Positions 54,555 to 63,977 are shown, counted from the stretch's first letter. The stretch: 64,000 nt of DNA from an uncultured Clostridia bacterium (GCA_947631965.1 CANRNL010000010.1:1-64000); one strand, 5' to 3'. The notes: generated by a model from the letters alone, not told the origin. Numbers and translations are program-made.

Positions 54555-55178
54555 ATGGAAGAAAAGGATATGTTGCAAAACGAAGCCGCGGAGGAAACTC
54601 CCGCAGATGACAACAATAAAAAGAGAGGCTGGAAGAGAGAGCTTTTGGACTGGGTTGAAGCGATAGTATTCGCCGTTGCGATTACCTTCTTACTTAAAAA
54701 CTTTGTGTTCACGCTCGTCAAGGTTGACGGTCAGTCTATGGAGCCTACGCTTCAGAACGAGAACCGTTTGTATGTGAACAGATTTTTCTATACGCCCGAA
54801 AAAGGCGACATAATAATATTTACGCCTCATTCCGACCCCAACAGACCCTATGTTAAAAGAGTAATAGCGACCGAGGGCGACACGGTCTACATTGACTTTG
54901 CAACCGGCGACGTATATGTAAATGACGAGATAATTGACGAGAAGTATATCGCGGAGCGCACCGAGCATATAGGCTCGTATATTCGGGAGCTTATGCTCTA
55001 CGGAGAGTACAGCCGTGAAAATCCCATAGTTATCGAAAAGGATAAGATTTTCGTAATGGGAGATAACAGAAATGCGAGCAAGGACAGCCGAGAGCTTGGA
55101 CAGGTGCCTGTTGACGAGGTTATGGGTCACGCGCTGTTTCGCTTTTGGCCTCTTGACGAATTCGGCAAATTGGAGTAA
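54555..55178 (+). CDS. lepB: Signal peptidase I
   Basis: The 207-residue membrane protease has an acidic cytoplasmic N-terminus (ENAAEETPADD-like), one membrane helix (AIVFAVAITFLLKNFVF), the catalytic serine in VDGQSMEPTL, the catalytic lysine in PYVKRVIATEGD and the GDNRNASKDSR box. It removes signal peptides of secreted proteins such as those encoded at 244, 25249 and 29638. ATG 54555 follows GGGGCG. It precedes rbgA by 5 bp. Confidence 0.95.
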   Translation: MEEKDMLQNEAAEETPADDNNKKRGWKRELLDWVEAIVFAVAITFLLKNFVFTLVKVDGQSMEPTLQNENRLYVNRFFYTPEKGDIIIFTPHSDPNRPYVKRVIATEGDTVYIDFATGDVYVNDEIIDEKYIAERTEHIGSYIRELMLYGEYSRENPIVIEKDKIFVMGDNRNASKDSRELGQVPVDEVMGHALFRFWPLDEFGKLE

Positions 55179-55183
55179 TCAAA

Positions 55184-56032
55184 ATGGAATTGCAGTGGTT
55201 TCCGGGTCATATGGCGAAAACCCGCCGTATGATAGCCGAAAATTTAAAACTTGTTGACGTGGTGGTCGAGCTTGTTGACGCGCGTCTGCCTTTGTCGTCG
55301 AGAAATCCGGAAATCGACGCGATAGTCGGCGCGAAGCCGCGCATAGTAGTGCTTAACAAAGCTGATATTGCGGATGCTTCGGCAAACGCTCTATGGCTAA
55401 AATATTTTGCGGAGCTGAAAATACCCGCAATCGCGGTGGACAGCAACAGCGGCAAAGGCATAAACCGCCTCGACGGCGAGATAAACAAGGCGCTCGCGGA
55501 AAAGTTTGAAAAAGACCGAAAACGCGGCATCAGGAGCAATAATGTACGAATGATGGTGGTCGGAATACCCAACGTCGGAAAGTCGTCGTTTATAAACCGT
55601 CTTTCGGGGCGAAGCGCGGCGGCGACGGGCGACCGTCCGGGCGTCACAAAGGCAAAGCAGTGGATAAGAATACAGAGAAAGTATGACCTGCTCGACACGC
55701 CCGGCATACTCTGGCCGAAGTTTGAGGATGAGGCGGCGGCGAGGCGTATTGCGTACACGGGTGGAATAAAGGACGAGATAATAGACGTTGAGGAACTTTG
55801 CTCGAATTTGCTCGAATTTTTGCGGGACAATTACAGAGATAATTTGGCGGAGCGTTATAAGCTGACCGAAGACATTTCGCTTCTTTCGGGCTATGATTTG
55901 CTCGCTTTGATAGGCAAAAAGCGCGGATGTATCGTGTCGGGCGGCGAAACGGACACTTTCCGCGCCGCAAATCTTGTCTTGGACGATTTCCGTTCCGCAA
56001 GAATAGGCAAAATTACGTTGGAACTGCCGTAA
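55184..56032 (+). CDS. rbgA: Ribosome assembly GTPase RbgA (YlqF)
   Basis: The 282-residue protein has circularly permuted GTPase motifs: G4 LNKAD first, then G1 GIPNVGKSSFINR, the G2 threonines in RPGVTK, G3 DTPG, and a C-terminal RNA-binding helical domain. It begins LQWFPGHMAKTRRMI, typical of RbgA, which helps incorporate late 50S proteins. It follows lepB by 5 bp and is closed by a terminator. Confidence 0.95.
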   Translation: MELQWFPGHMAKTRRMIAENLKLVDVVVELVDARLPLSSRNPEIDAIVGAKPRIVVLNKADIADASANALWLKYFAELKIPAIAVDSNSGKGINRLDGEINKALAEKFEKDRKRGIRSNNVRMMVVGIPNVGKSSFINRLSGRSAAATGDRPGVTKAKQWIRIQRKYDLLDTPGILWPKFEDEAAARRIAYTGGIKDEIIDVEELCSNLLEFLRDNYRDNLAERYKLTEDISLLSGYDLLALIGKKRGCIVSGGETDTFRAANLVLDDFRSARIGKITLELP

Positions 56033-56037
56033 GGCAT

Positions 56038-56072
56038 AAATCAGAGCGGAGAATCCCGCTCTGATTTTGTTT
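56038..56072 (+). terminator. Rho-independent terminator after rbgA
   Basis: AAATCAGAGCGG (56038-56049), loop AGAATC and CCGCTCTGATTT (56056-56067) form a perfect 12-bp stem, followed by TGTTT. Confidence 0.85.
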
Positions 56073-56100
56073 AACGAGAGTATTAAGGAGGATAAATTAT

Positions 56101-56718
56101 ATGGATGCGGTTATCAATATGCGGGAGATTGAAAACTCCGTTTATCAAAAGGGGGTTAAATACCTTTGCGGCATTGATGAGGCGGGGCGCGGACCGCTTG
56201 CGGGACCGGTCTGCGCCGCCGCGGTAATTCTGCCTGCCGACTGCGTTATCGAGGGCGTGAACGATTCGAAAAAGCTCACCGAAAAACGGCGCGAGGCGCT
56301 TTTCGACAAAATAGTAAAGGAGGCGGTCGCGTACAGCGTGCAGTTTGTTAATCCCGACGTGATAGACGAAATAAATATTCGCAACGCGACCCACCTGGCT
56401 ATGGAGAATGCGGTCAGGAGCCTTTCGGTGCGTCCCGAATATATTATAATAGACGGTAACGACAAAATACCGTTTGACCTGCCGTATGAGTACATAATAA
56501 AAGGCGATGCAAAATCTCAGACAATAGCTGCGGCTTCGATTTTGGCAAAGGTCAGCCGTGACCGCCTTATGGTCGAGCTTGACAAAAAATATCCGCAGTA
56601 CGGCTTTGCAAAGCACAAGGGCTACGGAACGGCGGCGCATATGCAGGCAATAAGGGAGTTCGGCGTGTCGGAGGTACACAGAAAAACTTTTATGACGAAA
56701 AAGGTGTTGGGAATATGA
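56101..56718 (+). CDS. rnhB: Ribonuclease HII
   Basis: The 205-residue enzyme removes ribonucleotides from DNA. The active site residues are visible in CGIDEAGRGPLAGPV, the NDSKKLTEKRRE motif, and KGDAKSQTIAAASILAKVSRD with the later acidic residue. AGGAGG precedes ATG 56101. It overlaps yraN by 4 bp (ATGA). Confidence 0.95.
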   Translation: MDAVINMREIENSVYQKGVKYLCGIDEAGRGPLAGPVCAAAVILPADCVIEGVNDSKKLTEKRREALFDKIVKEAVAYSVQFVNPDVIDEINIRNATHLAMENAVRSLSVRPEYIIIDGNDKIPFDLPYEYIIKGDAKSQTIAAASILAKVSRDRLMVELDKKYPQYGFAKHKGYGTAAHMQAIREFGVSEVHRKTFMTKKVLGI

Positions 56719-57104
56719 TTACGGAAAATCGCCGATTGGGGGATTTCGGAGAGGACGTCGCCGAAAAATATCTTAAAAAGAAGAGGTATAAGATTCTGTG
56801 CCGAAATTATCAAAACAGATACGGTGAAATCGACATAATTGCAAGGTATAAGAAGGATATAATTTTCGTCGAGGTAAAGACAAGACCCGACAACGTGTTC
56901 GGTTCGCCCGCCGAATATGTTACATACGGAAAGCGCTTGAAGATTTCCAAGTGCGCGAAGTGGTATATGGCGGAGAATAATATGGACTGCGGCGCACGTT
57001 TTGATGTTATCGAGGTCTATGCCGAAAAACTCGGAGAAAAATATGTGTTTAAAGAAATAAATCATATCGAAGGAGCGTTTGAGGTAAATGATATGTATTT
57101 GTGA
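56715..57104 (+). CDS. yraN: YraN-family (UPF0102) nuclease-like protein
   Basis: The 129-residue product is a member of UPF0102, which has a Holliday-junction-resolvase/PD-(D/E)xK-like fold. Visible are GDFGEDVAEKYLKKKRYKIL, RNYQNRYGEIDIIARYKKD and IIFVEVKTR, that is E-D-ExK. It is encoded immediately after rnhB, as in most Firmicutes. Its exact function is unknown. Its last codons overlap the next gene. Confidence 0.92.
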   Translation: MITENRRLGDFGEDVAEKYLKKKRYKILCRNYQNRYGEIDIIARYKKDIIFVEVKTRPDNVFGSPAEYVTYGKRLKISKCAKWYMAENNMDCGARFDVIEVYAEKLGEKYVFKEINHIEGAFEVNDMYL

Positions 57105-58065
57105 CGCGCATTGCGACACGATAAGCGAAATATACGAAAAAAATCTGTCGTTGCCGAGTAACGACGGTATGCTGGATTTGGAGCGTATGCCGCAGGGAAT
57201 ACAGATTTTCGCGGCGTTTATAGATAAAAAGAATATAAAATGCACACCTATGAATTACTGCATAAAGCTGATTAAAAAGTACCATGATGAGATAGGAAAA
57301 AATTCGGAGCGTATTTCGGAGTGCCTTTCGTATGCCGACGCGGAGCGGGTCATAAGAGACGGCGGACGCGGCTCGATACTGAGCGTTGAGGGCGGCGAGG
57401 CGTTGGAGGGCAATATTGCGGCTCTCGATATGTATTACAGTCTCGGAGTGCGCCTTATAACACTGACATGGAACTACGCCAACGAGCTTGCGGACGGAAT
57501 TACCGAGGCGCGCAGCGGAGGTCTTACCGACTTCGGGCGCGAGGCTGTGGCGAGAATGAACGAGCTGGGCATCATAGTTGACGTGTCTCACCTTTCGGAG
57601 CGCGGATTTTGGGATGTTATGGAGGCTACCTCAAAGCCCGTTGCGGCTTCTCATTCAAACGCCAAAGCGCTTTGCCCGCACCGCAGGAATCTTACGGATG
57701 AGCAGATAGCGGCGCTCATTAAAAACCGCGGGTTTATAGGAATAAATTTCTGCCCCGCGTTCCTGGACAAAAATCTTGCGGACTTGGATATGCGCGGCGA
57801 GGATTATGCCGCTCATATAAGAGAGGATATGTCGGGCGCGGAATCGGTTATTTCGCATATAGAATATATGTTTTCGCTCGGCGCGGAGGAAAACGTGGGA
57901 CTTGGCTCCGACTTTGACGGTATCGCGGGGGCTTTTTCCGACCTTTGCGGCTGTGAAAAAACGGTTTGTCTTATCGAAAAAATACGGGAGCGTATGTCGC
58001 CCGACGCGGCGGAGAGAGTGTCGCACGGGAATTTTATGCGCTTCTTATCGGAAACGTGGATTTAA
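57088..58065 (+). CDS. M19 family membrane-type dipeptidase
   Basis: The 325-residue enzyme has the renal-dipeptidase metal motifs CDAHCDT near its start, SVEGGEAL with the bridging Glu, DVSHLSERGFWDVM, ASHSNAKALCPHRRNL and GLGSDFDGI. It hydrolyses dipeptides, probably in the cytoplasm because no signal peptide is seen. The gene overlaps yraN by 17 bp. ATG 57088 has AAGGAGCG about 10 bp ahead. Confidence 0.92.
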   Translation: MICICDAHCDTISEIYEKNLSLPSNDGMLDLERMPQGIQIFAAFIDKKNIKCTPMNYCIKLIKKYHDEIGKNSERISECLSYADAERVIRDGGRGSILSVEGGEALEGNIAALDMYYSLGVRLITLTWNYANELADGITEARSGGLTDFGREAVARMNELGIIVDVSHLSERGFWDVMEATSKPVAASHSNAKALCPHRRNLTDEQIAALIKNRGFIGINFCPAFLDKNLADLDMRGEDYAAHIREDMSGAESVISHIEYMFSLGAEENVGLGSDFDGIAGAFSDLCGCEKTVCLIEKIRERMSPDAAERVSHGNFMRFLSETWI

Positions 58066-58087
58066 AAGCAAAGGAGAAAGGCGGAGT

Positions 58088-58594
58088 ATGAAAATCGCGG
58101 TCATAGGATACAGCGGCAGCGGCAAATCGACGCTTGCCAAGTTTTTGGGCGAAAAGTACGATATACCCGTCCTTCATTTTGACCGTATTCACTGGCTTCC
58201 GGGCTGGAATGAGCGTACACGCGAGGAAAAGTGGAATATCACGCGCGATTTTATGGACAAAAACCCGCAGTGGGTGATAGACGGCAACTATTTTGCGATA
58301 GAGTGCGAGCGCAGAATGGAGGAGGCGGACAAAATTATATTTTTGTCTTTTAATCGTGTGTCCTGCTTTTTTCGCGCGTTTAAACGCTATATCAAATATC
58401 GGGGAAGAACTCGCGAGGATATGGGCGACGGCTGCGACGAGAAATTTGACGCGCAGTTTGCGTGGTGGATACTGCACGAGGGGCGAAGCGGAAAAACTAA
58501 GGATAAATACAAGGATATTTTAAAAAGATACGCCGATAAGGTCGTGGTTATAAAAAACCAAAAAAGCCTGAATGAGTTTATGGAAAGACTTTAA
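58088..58594 (+). CDS. P-loop kinase-like protein (FlaR/adenylate-kinase-like)
   Basis: The 168-residue product begins KIAVIGYSGSGKSTLAKFLG (Walker A) and continues with HFDRIHWLPGW, WVIDGNYF and a basic AFKRYIKYRGRTR segment. This is the pattern of the family annotated as DNA topology modulation protein FlaR or adenylate kinase-related. The true substrate is unknown. ATG 58088 follows AAGGCGG; the longer frame upstream overlaps the dipeptidase gene. Confidence 0.83.
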   Translation: MKIAVIGYSGSGKSTLAKFLGEKYDIPVLHFDRIHWLPGWNERTREEKWNITRDFMDKNPQWVIDGNYFAIECERRMEEADKIIFLSFNRVSCFFRAFKRYIKYRGRTREDMGDGCDEKFDAQFAWWILHEGRSGKTKDKYKDILKRYADKVVVIKNQKSLNEFMERL

Positions 58595-58627
58595 CGGAAA
58601 TAAATTTTAAATGATACAAAAATTATG

Positions 58628-58656
58628 TTGCAATCGGGCGTAATTTGTATTAAAAT
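58628..58656 (+). promoter_or_regulatory. Promoter of the aspC-purB-proC genes
   Basis: TTGCAA (58628-58633), a 17-bp spacer and TAAAAT (58651-58656) precede the ATG at 58694, which has TGGAGGG 8-10 bp ahead. Confidence 0.72.
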
Positions 58657-58693
58657 AGTTTTGTTATGTAAAAAATATTTGGAGGGTTTGGTT

Positions 58694-59893
58694 ATGGAAC
58701 ACATTATATCGAGAAAATCCGCGAGTATTTCTGAGTCTCCCACTCTTGCAATAGACTCGAAATTTAAGCAGATGAAAAAGGAAGGCGTGCCTGTGATTGG
58801 ATTCGGAGCGGGCGAGCCCGACTTCAACACCCCCGACAACATAATCGACGCGGCAAGGCACGCGCTCGATATGGGTGTTACTAAATATACTCCCGCGTCG
58901 GGAACTCTTGATTTAAAGAAGGCGGTTTGCGATAAACTCAAGAGAGATACGGGGCTTGAATACGAAACGAAAAATATTGTCGTCTCGAACGGGGCTAAGC
59001 ACTCTCTTACCAACGTATTTATGTGCCTGTGCAACCCCGGCGACGAGGTTATAATCCCCGCGCCCTACTGGGTCAGCTATCCCGAAATGGTAAAAATGGC
59101 GGACGGCGTTCCGGTTTACATAAACACAACGGAGGGAAACGGCTTTAAGTTTACCGCCGAGCAGTTAAAGAATGCGATAACGTCCAAGACCCGCGCGCTC
59201 GTGCTGAATACGCCGAGCAACCCGACCGGTATGATTTATACGCGCGAGGAACTGGAGCAGATTGCAAAAATCGCGGTGGAAAACAAGATTTACGTCGTGT
59301 TTGATGAGATATACGAAAAGCTGATATACGGCGGTTTGCACATAAATATAGCGACCTTGGGCGAGGACATCCGAGAATACACGATTATTGTGAACGGTAT
59401 GGCTAAGGCATATGCTATGACGGGCTGGAGAATAGGCTACACCGCGTCCAACGCGGCTTTGGCAAAGGCTATGGCGAATATCCAGAGCCATATGACCTCG
59501 AACCCGAACTCTATCGCGCAGTTTGCGTCGGTCGAGGCGCTTGAGGGCGACCAGAGCAGTATAGGCGTTATGAAAGCCGAATACCTAAAGCGCAGAGATT
59601 ATATGTGCGACAGGATAAACTCGATTGAGGGAATCAGCTGTCTTGTGCCTCAGGGCGCGTTCTATGTGTTTATGAACGTGCGCGGCTTGCTCGGAAAGGA
59701 GCATTACGGAAAGGTTATAAATACGTCGTCAGAGCTTTGCGCCGACCTGCTCGACCGCGCGCTTGTTGCGCTTGTGCCGAGCGAGGGCTTCGGTATCGAT
59801 GGTTACGCGAGACTTTCTTATGCGACCTCGATGGAAAATATCCGAGAGGGTCTTGACAGGATAGAAAAATATATAAAAGGTGAGTGCCGATAA
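58694..59893 (+). CDS. aspC: PLP-dependent aspartate aminotransferase (class I)
   Basis: The 399-residue enzyme transfers the amino group between aspartate and 2-oxoglutarate. Motifs: GFGAGEPDFNTPDNI, NGAKHSLTN, PAPYWVSYPEM, NTPSNPTG, FDEIYEKL and the PLP lysine in NGMAKAYAMTGWRIGY. The residue before the lysine is Ala rather than the commoner Ser, a frequent variation. The exact amino acid range is uncertain. It is followed without gap by purB. Confidence 0.9.
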   Translation: MEHIISRKSASISESPTLAIDSKFKQMKKEGVPVIGFGAGEPDFNTPDNIIDAARHALDMGVTKYTPASGTLDLKKAVCDKLKRDTGLEYETKNIVVSNGAKHSLTNVFMCLCNPGDEVIIPAPYWVSYPEMVKMADGVPVYINTTEGNGFKFTAEQLKNAITSKTRALVLNTPSNPTGMIYTREELEQIAKIAVENKIYVVFDEIYEKLIYGGLHINIATLGEDIREYTIIVNGMAKAYAMTGWRIGYTASNAALAKAMANIQSHMTSNPNSIAQFASVEALEGDQSSIGVMKAEYLKRRDYMCDRINSIEGISCLVPQGAFYVFMNVRGLLGKEHYGKVINTSSELCADLLDRALVALVPSEGFGIDGYARLSYATSMENIREGLDRIEKYIKGECR

Positions 59894-61324
59894 ATGGGAG
59901 ATAAAAATATATACGAAAGTCCTTTAAATTCAAGATATGCAAGCGAGGAAATGAAATACATTTTTTCGCCCGACAAAAAGTTTAAAACGTGGCGCAGGCT
60001 TTGGATTGCGCTTGCGGAGGCGGAAAAGGAACTTGGACTTGACATAACCGAGGAGCAAATAGACGAGCTTCGCGCGAATGCGGACAACATAAACTATGAG
60101 GTGGCGCAGGAGCGGGAAGCAAAGGTGCGCCACGACGTTATGTCGCACGTCTACGCTTACGGCGTTCAGTGCCCCAAGGCAAAGGGAATAATTCATCTCG
60201 GCGCGACTTCGTGCTATGTCGGCGACAATACCGATATTATAATTATGACCGAGGCTCTTAGGCTTATCCGAAAAAAGGTGCTGGCGGTAATTGCCGCTTT
60301 GCGCGATTTTGCGGACAAGTACAAGGGTATGCCGACTCTCGGCTTCACTCACTTTCAGCCCGCACAGCTTACCACGGTGGGCAAGCGCGCCTCTCTTTGG
60401 ATTTGGGAGCTTCTTATGGATTTGGAGGATATAGACCATCAGCTCTCCAAAGCGGCTTTGCTCGGCTCAAAGGGTACCACGGGCACACAGGCGAGCTTTA
60501 TGGAGCTTTTCGGCGGCGATACCGAAAAGGTCAAGAAGCTGGATGAGCTTATATGTGAAAAAATGGGTTATAAAAAGGCGTTCCCCGTTTCGGGACAGAC
60601 CTATTCCCGAAAGCTCGATTATCAGATGATGTCGGTGCTAAGCGGAGTTGCGCAGAGTGCGTATAAGTTTGCCAACGATATTCGTCTACTTCAGCACTTA
60701 AAAGAAATAGAGGAGCCGTTTGAGAAGAGCCAGATAGGTTCTTCGGCGATGGCGTACAAGAGAAATCCTATGCGAAGCGAGAGAATATGCTCTCTGGCGA
60801 GATATGTCATAGTCGACGCTTTGAATCCCGCGATAACGTCCTCAACTCAGTGGTTTGAGAGAACGCTCGACGATTCGGCAAACAAGAGAATAAGTATTGC
60901 GGAGGGATTTTTGGCGGTCGATGCTATCTTGAATATTTATATCAACGTCGCTTCGGGGCTTGTGGTTTATCCCAAGGTTATAAGGCAGAGAATAAATTCG
61001 GAGCTTCCGTTTATGGCTACCGAAAATATTATGATGGACGCTGTAAAGCGCGGCGGCGACAGACAGGAGCTTCACGAGGAGATAAGAAAGCACTCTATGG
61101 CGGCGGGTGCGGTGGTTAAAGAGCAGGGAATGGCTAACGACTTGATTGACCGAATTGCCTCCGACCCGATGTTCGGTATGACGAAAGAGGAAATTGAGGC
61201 GGTTCTGGTACCCGAAAACTTTACCGGACGCGCCGAAAATCAGGTGGAGGAATTTATCCGCGACTATGTAGACCCCGTTTTGAAAGGCGCGGATATTGAC
61301 GTAAAGGTAGAGATGAAGGTTTAA
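59894..61324 (+). CDS. purB: Adenylosuccinate lyase
   Basis: The 476-residue enzyme cleaves SAICAR and adenylosuccinate in purine synthesis. The fumarase/ASL superfamily motifs are visible: HLGATSCYVGDNTD, GFTHFQPAQLTTVGKR, and the signature SSAMAYKRNPMRSERIC. Start ATG 59894 directly follows the aspC stop (TAAATG), and the GGTGAG in the aspC tail can serve as its ribosome site. Pairing with aspC fits purine and aspartate metabolism. Confidence 0.96.
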   Translation: MGDKNIYESPLNSRYASEEMKYIFSPDKKFKTWRRLWIALAEAEKELGLDITEEQIDELRANADNINYEVAQEREAKVRHDVMSHVYAYGVQCPKAKGIIHLGATSCYVGDNTDIIIMTEALRLIRKKVLAVIAALRDFADKYKGMPTLGFTHFQPAQLTTVGKRASLWIWELLMDLEDIDHQLSKAALLGSKGTTGTQASFMELFGGDTEKVKKLDELICEKMGYKKAFPVSGQTYSRKLDYQMMSVLSGVAQSAYKFANDIRLLQHLKEIEEPFEKSQIGSSAMAYKRNPMRSERICSLARYVIVDALNPAITSSTQWFERTLDDSANKRISIAEGFLAVDAILNIYINVASGLVVYPKVIRQRINSELPFMATENIMMDAVKRGGDRQELHEEIRKHSMAAGAVVKEQGMANDLIDRIASDPMFGMTKEEIEAVLVPENFTGRAENQVEEFIRDYVDPVLKGADIDVKVEMKV

Positions 61325-61349
61325 AGTTTGAATCGGAGATGATTTTACG

Positions 61350-62162
61350 ATGGACAAGGCGTTATTGAAAAGGCTCGGCTTTATAGGCGGCGGAAATATG
61401 GCTTTTGCGCTCGTGAAGGGCATTGTTTCGTCGGGCGCGGTATCGGCTGTCACGGTGAGCGATAAAGACGCGGAAAAGCTCAAAAGATTTTCGGAGTTCT
61501 CAAAGCAGGGGGTAAATACCTCGACCGACAATTCCGAAGCGGTTAGCGCGGCGGACGCGGTGGTGCTTGCGGTAAAGCCCAACGTAGTGCCGCTTGTACT
61601 CGATGAGATAAAAGACGTACTCGGCAATAAAATACTTATTTCGATTGCGGCGGGCGTAAGCCTTGAGAGTATTTCGGCAAAGCTCGGAAATAAAGCCAAA
61701 GTCGTTCGGGTTATGCCCAACACTCCCGCGCAGGTGGGATGCGGTATGGCGGTTTTGTCGCCTAACAATAATGTCTCGGACAGTGAGGCGGCGGCGGTTG
61801 AGGCGATTTTCAAAAGTGTCGGCGAAGCGGTGATTCTCGACGAAAAATTTATGAGCGCGGCAACCGCTCTGCACGGCAGCAGTCCCGCGTATGTGTATAT
61901 GATGATTGACGCTATGGCGGACAGCGGCGTAAAGTACGGCCTTACCAAGAAGCAGGCTCTTTTGCTTGCGGCAAAGGCTGTTGAGGGCAGTGCGAAAATG
62001 GTTCTCGAAACGGGTGAACACCCGTCGGTGCTTAAAGACAACGTATGCTCTCCCGCCGGTACGACTATCGCGGCGGTGTGCGAGCTTGAAAAGAGAGGCT
62101 TTAAGACCTCTTTGCAGCAGGCTATAGACGCTTGCGTTGAAAAAGCGGAGAATATGGGATAG
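61350..62162 (+). CDS. proC: Pyrroline-5-carboxylate reductase
   Basis: The 270-residue product makes proline from 1-pyrroline-5-carboxylate with NAD(P)H. Motifs: the Rossmann GFIGGGNMAFALVKG, VLAVKPNVVP, VMPNTPAQVGCG and the C-terminal SPAGTTIAAVCELEKRGFK. It follows purB by 25 bp on the same strand. Standard length. Confidence 0.95.
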   Translation: MDKALLKRLGFIGGGNMAFALVKGIVSSGAVSAVTVSDKDAEKLKRFSEFSKQGVNTSTDNSEAVSAADAVVLAVKPNVVPLVLDEIKDVLGNKILISIAAGVSLESISAKLGNKAKVVRVMPNTPAQVGCGMAVLSPNNNVSDSEAAAVEAIFKSVGEAVILDEKFMSAATALHGSSPAYVYMMIDAMADSGVKYGLTKKQALLLAAKAVEGSAKMVLETGEHPSVLKDNVCSPAGTTIAAVCELEKRGFKTSLQQAIDACVEKAENMG

Positions 62163-62274
62163 ACAGGAAAAATATTTTTCGGAGCGGGCGTATCCAAGGA
62201 TTGCACGTTCTATTTTTGCGGCTTGTATCATAAAATTAGACTAAGATACTTGTATGATAAAGCGGGGCGCAAAA

Positions 62275-62919
62275 ATGGGAACAAATACTGTAAGCAAAAA
62301 GCTCACGGCTGTATTTTCGGAAAACGCGCGTGAAATTGTTGTGCTGGCGGCGTTGTTTTTCGCGGGTCTTGCGGTGGGTACGGCGGTTTCGCTCAAAATG
62401 AGCGAGGCGCAGTCCGAAGCGGTAGCCGAATATATGGAATGCTTTTTTTCCGCCTACACTTTGCAGGGGGCGGACAGAGGCGGCGTATGTATGGCGTCGG
62501 TGCTTAACAACATAAGATGTCTGCTTATAATGTGTATTCCGCTTTTGTCGGCGTGGCTTATCCCGTTTTTGGCGGCTCAGATTGCCTTGAAAGGCTTTAA
62601 AATAGGCTTTTCAGTCGGCTTTTTGACGGCGGCATACGGCATTTTCGGAGCGTCGGTGGGATTTTTTTCTCTTTTCTGGCAGATTTTGTTCACCCTGCCC
62701 GCGCTCGTCCTGTGCGGCGCAAAAATAATGAACTTTTCATTTCGGCTCGGCGGGAGAATAAGAGGACTTTCGCGCTTTAAAAATATCGGCAGTGAAGTTT
62801 ACATAAACTTAATTTTTGCCCTGATTTCGGCGGTTTTTGTGATACTGGCGGGCGGAATTTTCGACGGATATGCGGCTACGGCGATTACTCTTTCGCTGTG
62901 CGGAATATCGGAGGTTTAA
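62275..62919 (+). CDS. spoIIM: Stage II sporulation protein M-like membrane protein
   Basis: The 214-residue membrane protein has about five hydrophobic segments: one near the N-terminus (IVVLAALFFAGLAVGTAV), then LLIMCIPLLSAWLIPFLAAQ, and others, with the FKIGFSVGFLTAAYGIFGAS stretch typical of SpoIIM. SpoIIM is part of the SpoIIDMP peptidoglycan machine for engulfment. Its position next to xerD matches B. subtilis. ATG 62275 with GGGGCG ahead is preferred to ATG 62254. No sigma-E promoter could be named with confidence. Confidence 0.85.
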   Translation: MGTNTVSKKLTAVFSENAREIVVLAALFFAGLAVGTAVSLKMSEAQSEAVAEYMECFFSAYTLQGADRGGVCMASVLNNIRCLLIMCIPLLSAWLIPFLAAQIALKGFKIGFSVGFLTAAYGIFGASVGFFSLFWQILFTLPALVLCGAKIMNFSFRLGGRIRGLSRFKNIGSEVYINLIFALISAVFVILAGGIFDGYAATAITLSLCGISEV

Positions 62920-62947
62920 TTTTTTATTAAAAAATATAAAAAACCTC

Positions 62948-62976
62948 TTGTCAAAATTAAAGTTTTTATGTAAAAT
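62948..62976 (+). promoter_or_regulatory. Promoter of xerD
   Basis: TTGTCA (62948-62953) and TAAAAT (62971-62976) are 17 bp apart, 31 bp before the GTG start. Confidence 0.68.
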
Positions 62977-63007
62977 AGAATATGTAAATCGGGGGAGGGA
63001 GTTTATT

Positions 63008-63895
63008 GTGGAAGAGCTTTTAGAGCAATATATGGATTTTTTGACAAATGTCAAAAAATCTTCTGCCAATACTTTAGACTCTTACAGGAGAGATATAAAA
63101 AAATATATCCGGTATTTGGAGAGCAATAATATCGACAATATAGGCGGAGTGTCGGGAACCACGGTTTTGAATTATCTTTTATCGATGCAAAATCAGGGCA
63201 AAGCCGCGTCCTCCGTTTCGAGAAGTCTTGCTTCCATAAGGTCTTTTTATCAGTATTTGCACAGAAACCACATAATAGACAGCGACCCGACGGTTGGAGT
63301 TCAGGGCTTTAAGGTTGAGAAGAAGCTGCCCGAGATTTTAACCGGCGCGGAGGTCGACCTGCTGCTCGCTCAGCCCAAGTGCGTTGACCTCAAAGGCTAC
63401 CGCGATAAGGCTATGCTGGAGCTTTTGTATGCCACGGGTATAAGAGTGTCGGAGCTTATAGACCTCCAGATTAGCGACATAAATACCGAAGTGGGTTACA
63501 TAATCTGTCGTCATAACGACAAGGAGCGAATAATTCCGGTATATGCGCTTGCGATAAACGCGGTAAAGGAGTATATGGAAAAAGCCCGCCCGAAAATGCT
63601 TGCGTCGGAGGATGAGACGGTGCTTTTTGTAAATGTCAACGGAGAGAAGCTGACCAGGCAGGGTTTTTGGAAAATTATAAAATCGTATAAGGAAAAGGCA
63701 AATATAAGCAAAGACATAACTCCGCAGACGCTGCGTCATTCCTTCGCGGCTCATCTCCTTGAAAACGGTGCGGATTTGAAGTCGATTCAGGAGATGCTCG
63801 GACACACCGATATTTCTTCAACTCAGGTATATGTTCGGGTGGTAAACAATCGGCTTAAAGATGTGTATTCAAAATCACATCCGAGAGCCAAGTAA
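63008..63895 (+). CDS. xerD: Tyrosine recombinase XerD-like, box II His replaced by Gln
   Basis: The 295-residue recombinase has the SAM-like N-terminal core-binding domain and a catalytic domain with R146 (ATGIRVSELIDL), the beta-hairpin Lys in NDKERIIPV, R243 (TLRHSFAAHLL), H266 (EMLGHTDISS) and nucleophile Y275. Position 240, the first residue of the H-x-x-R box, is Gln (TPQTLRHSF) where XerD has catalytic His244. Other residues align with E. coli XerD at a constant offset of four. XerD resolves chromosome dimers at dif with XerC. GTG 63008 follows GGGAGGGAG. Beside spoIIM, as in B. subtilis. Confidence 0.9.
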   Translation: MEELLEQYMDFLTNVKKSSANTLDSYRRDIKKYIRYLESNNIDNIGGVSGTTVLNYLLSMQNQGKAASSVSRSLASIRSFYQYLHRNHIIDSDPTVGVQGFKVEKKLPEILTGAEVDLLLAQPKCVDLKGYRDKAMLELLYATGIRVSELIDLQISDINTEVGYIICRHNDKERIIPVYALAINAVKEYMEKARPKMLASEDETVLFVNVNGEKLTRQGFWKIIKSYKEKANISKDITPQTLRHSFAAHLLENGADLKSIQEMLGHTDISSTQVYVRVVNNRLKDVYSKSHPRAK

Positions 63896-63977
63896 AAAGC
63901 TAAATTGGGTCGTTTTGAAATCTTGTAATTTTGGGGCGGCCCTTTTAATTTTATTTTGTAATTCGGAGGTTGTATAA

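Noticed and set aside
60842-62206. Minus-strand frame of about 450 codons opposite purB and proC
   Set aside because: It crosses two clear plus-strand genes and has no domain or ribosome site.
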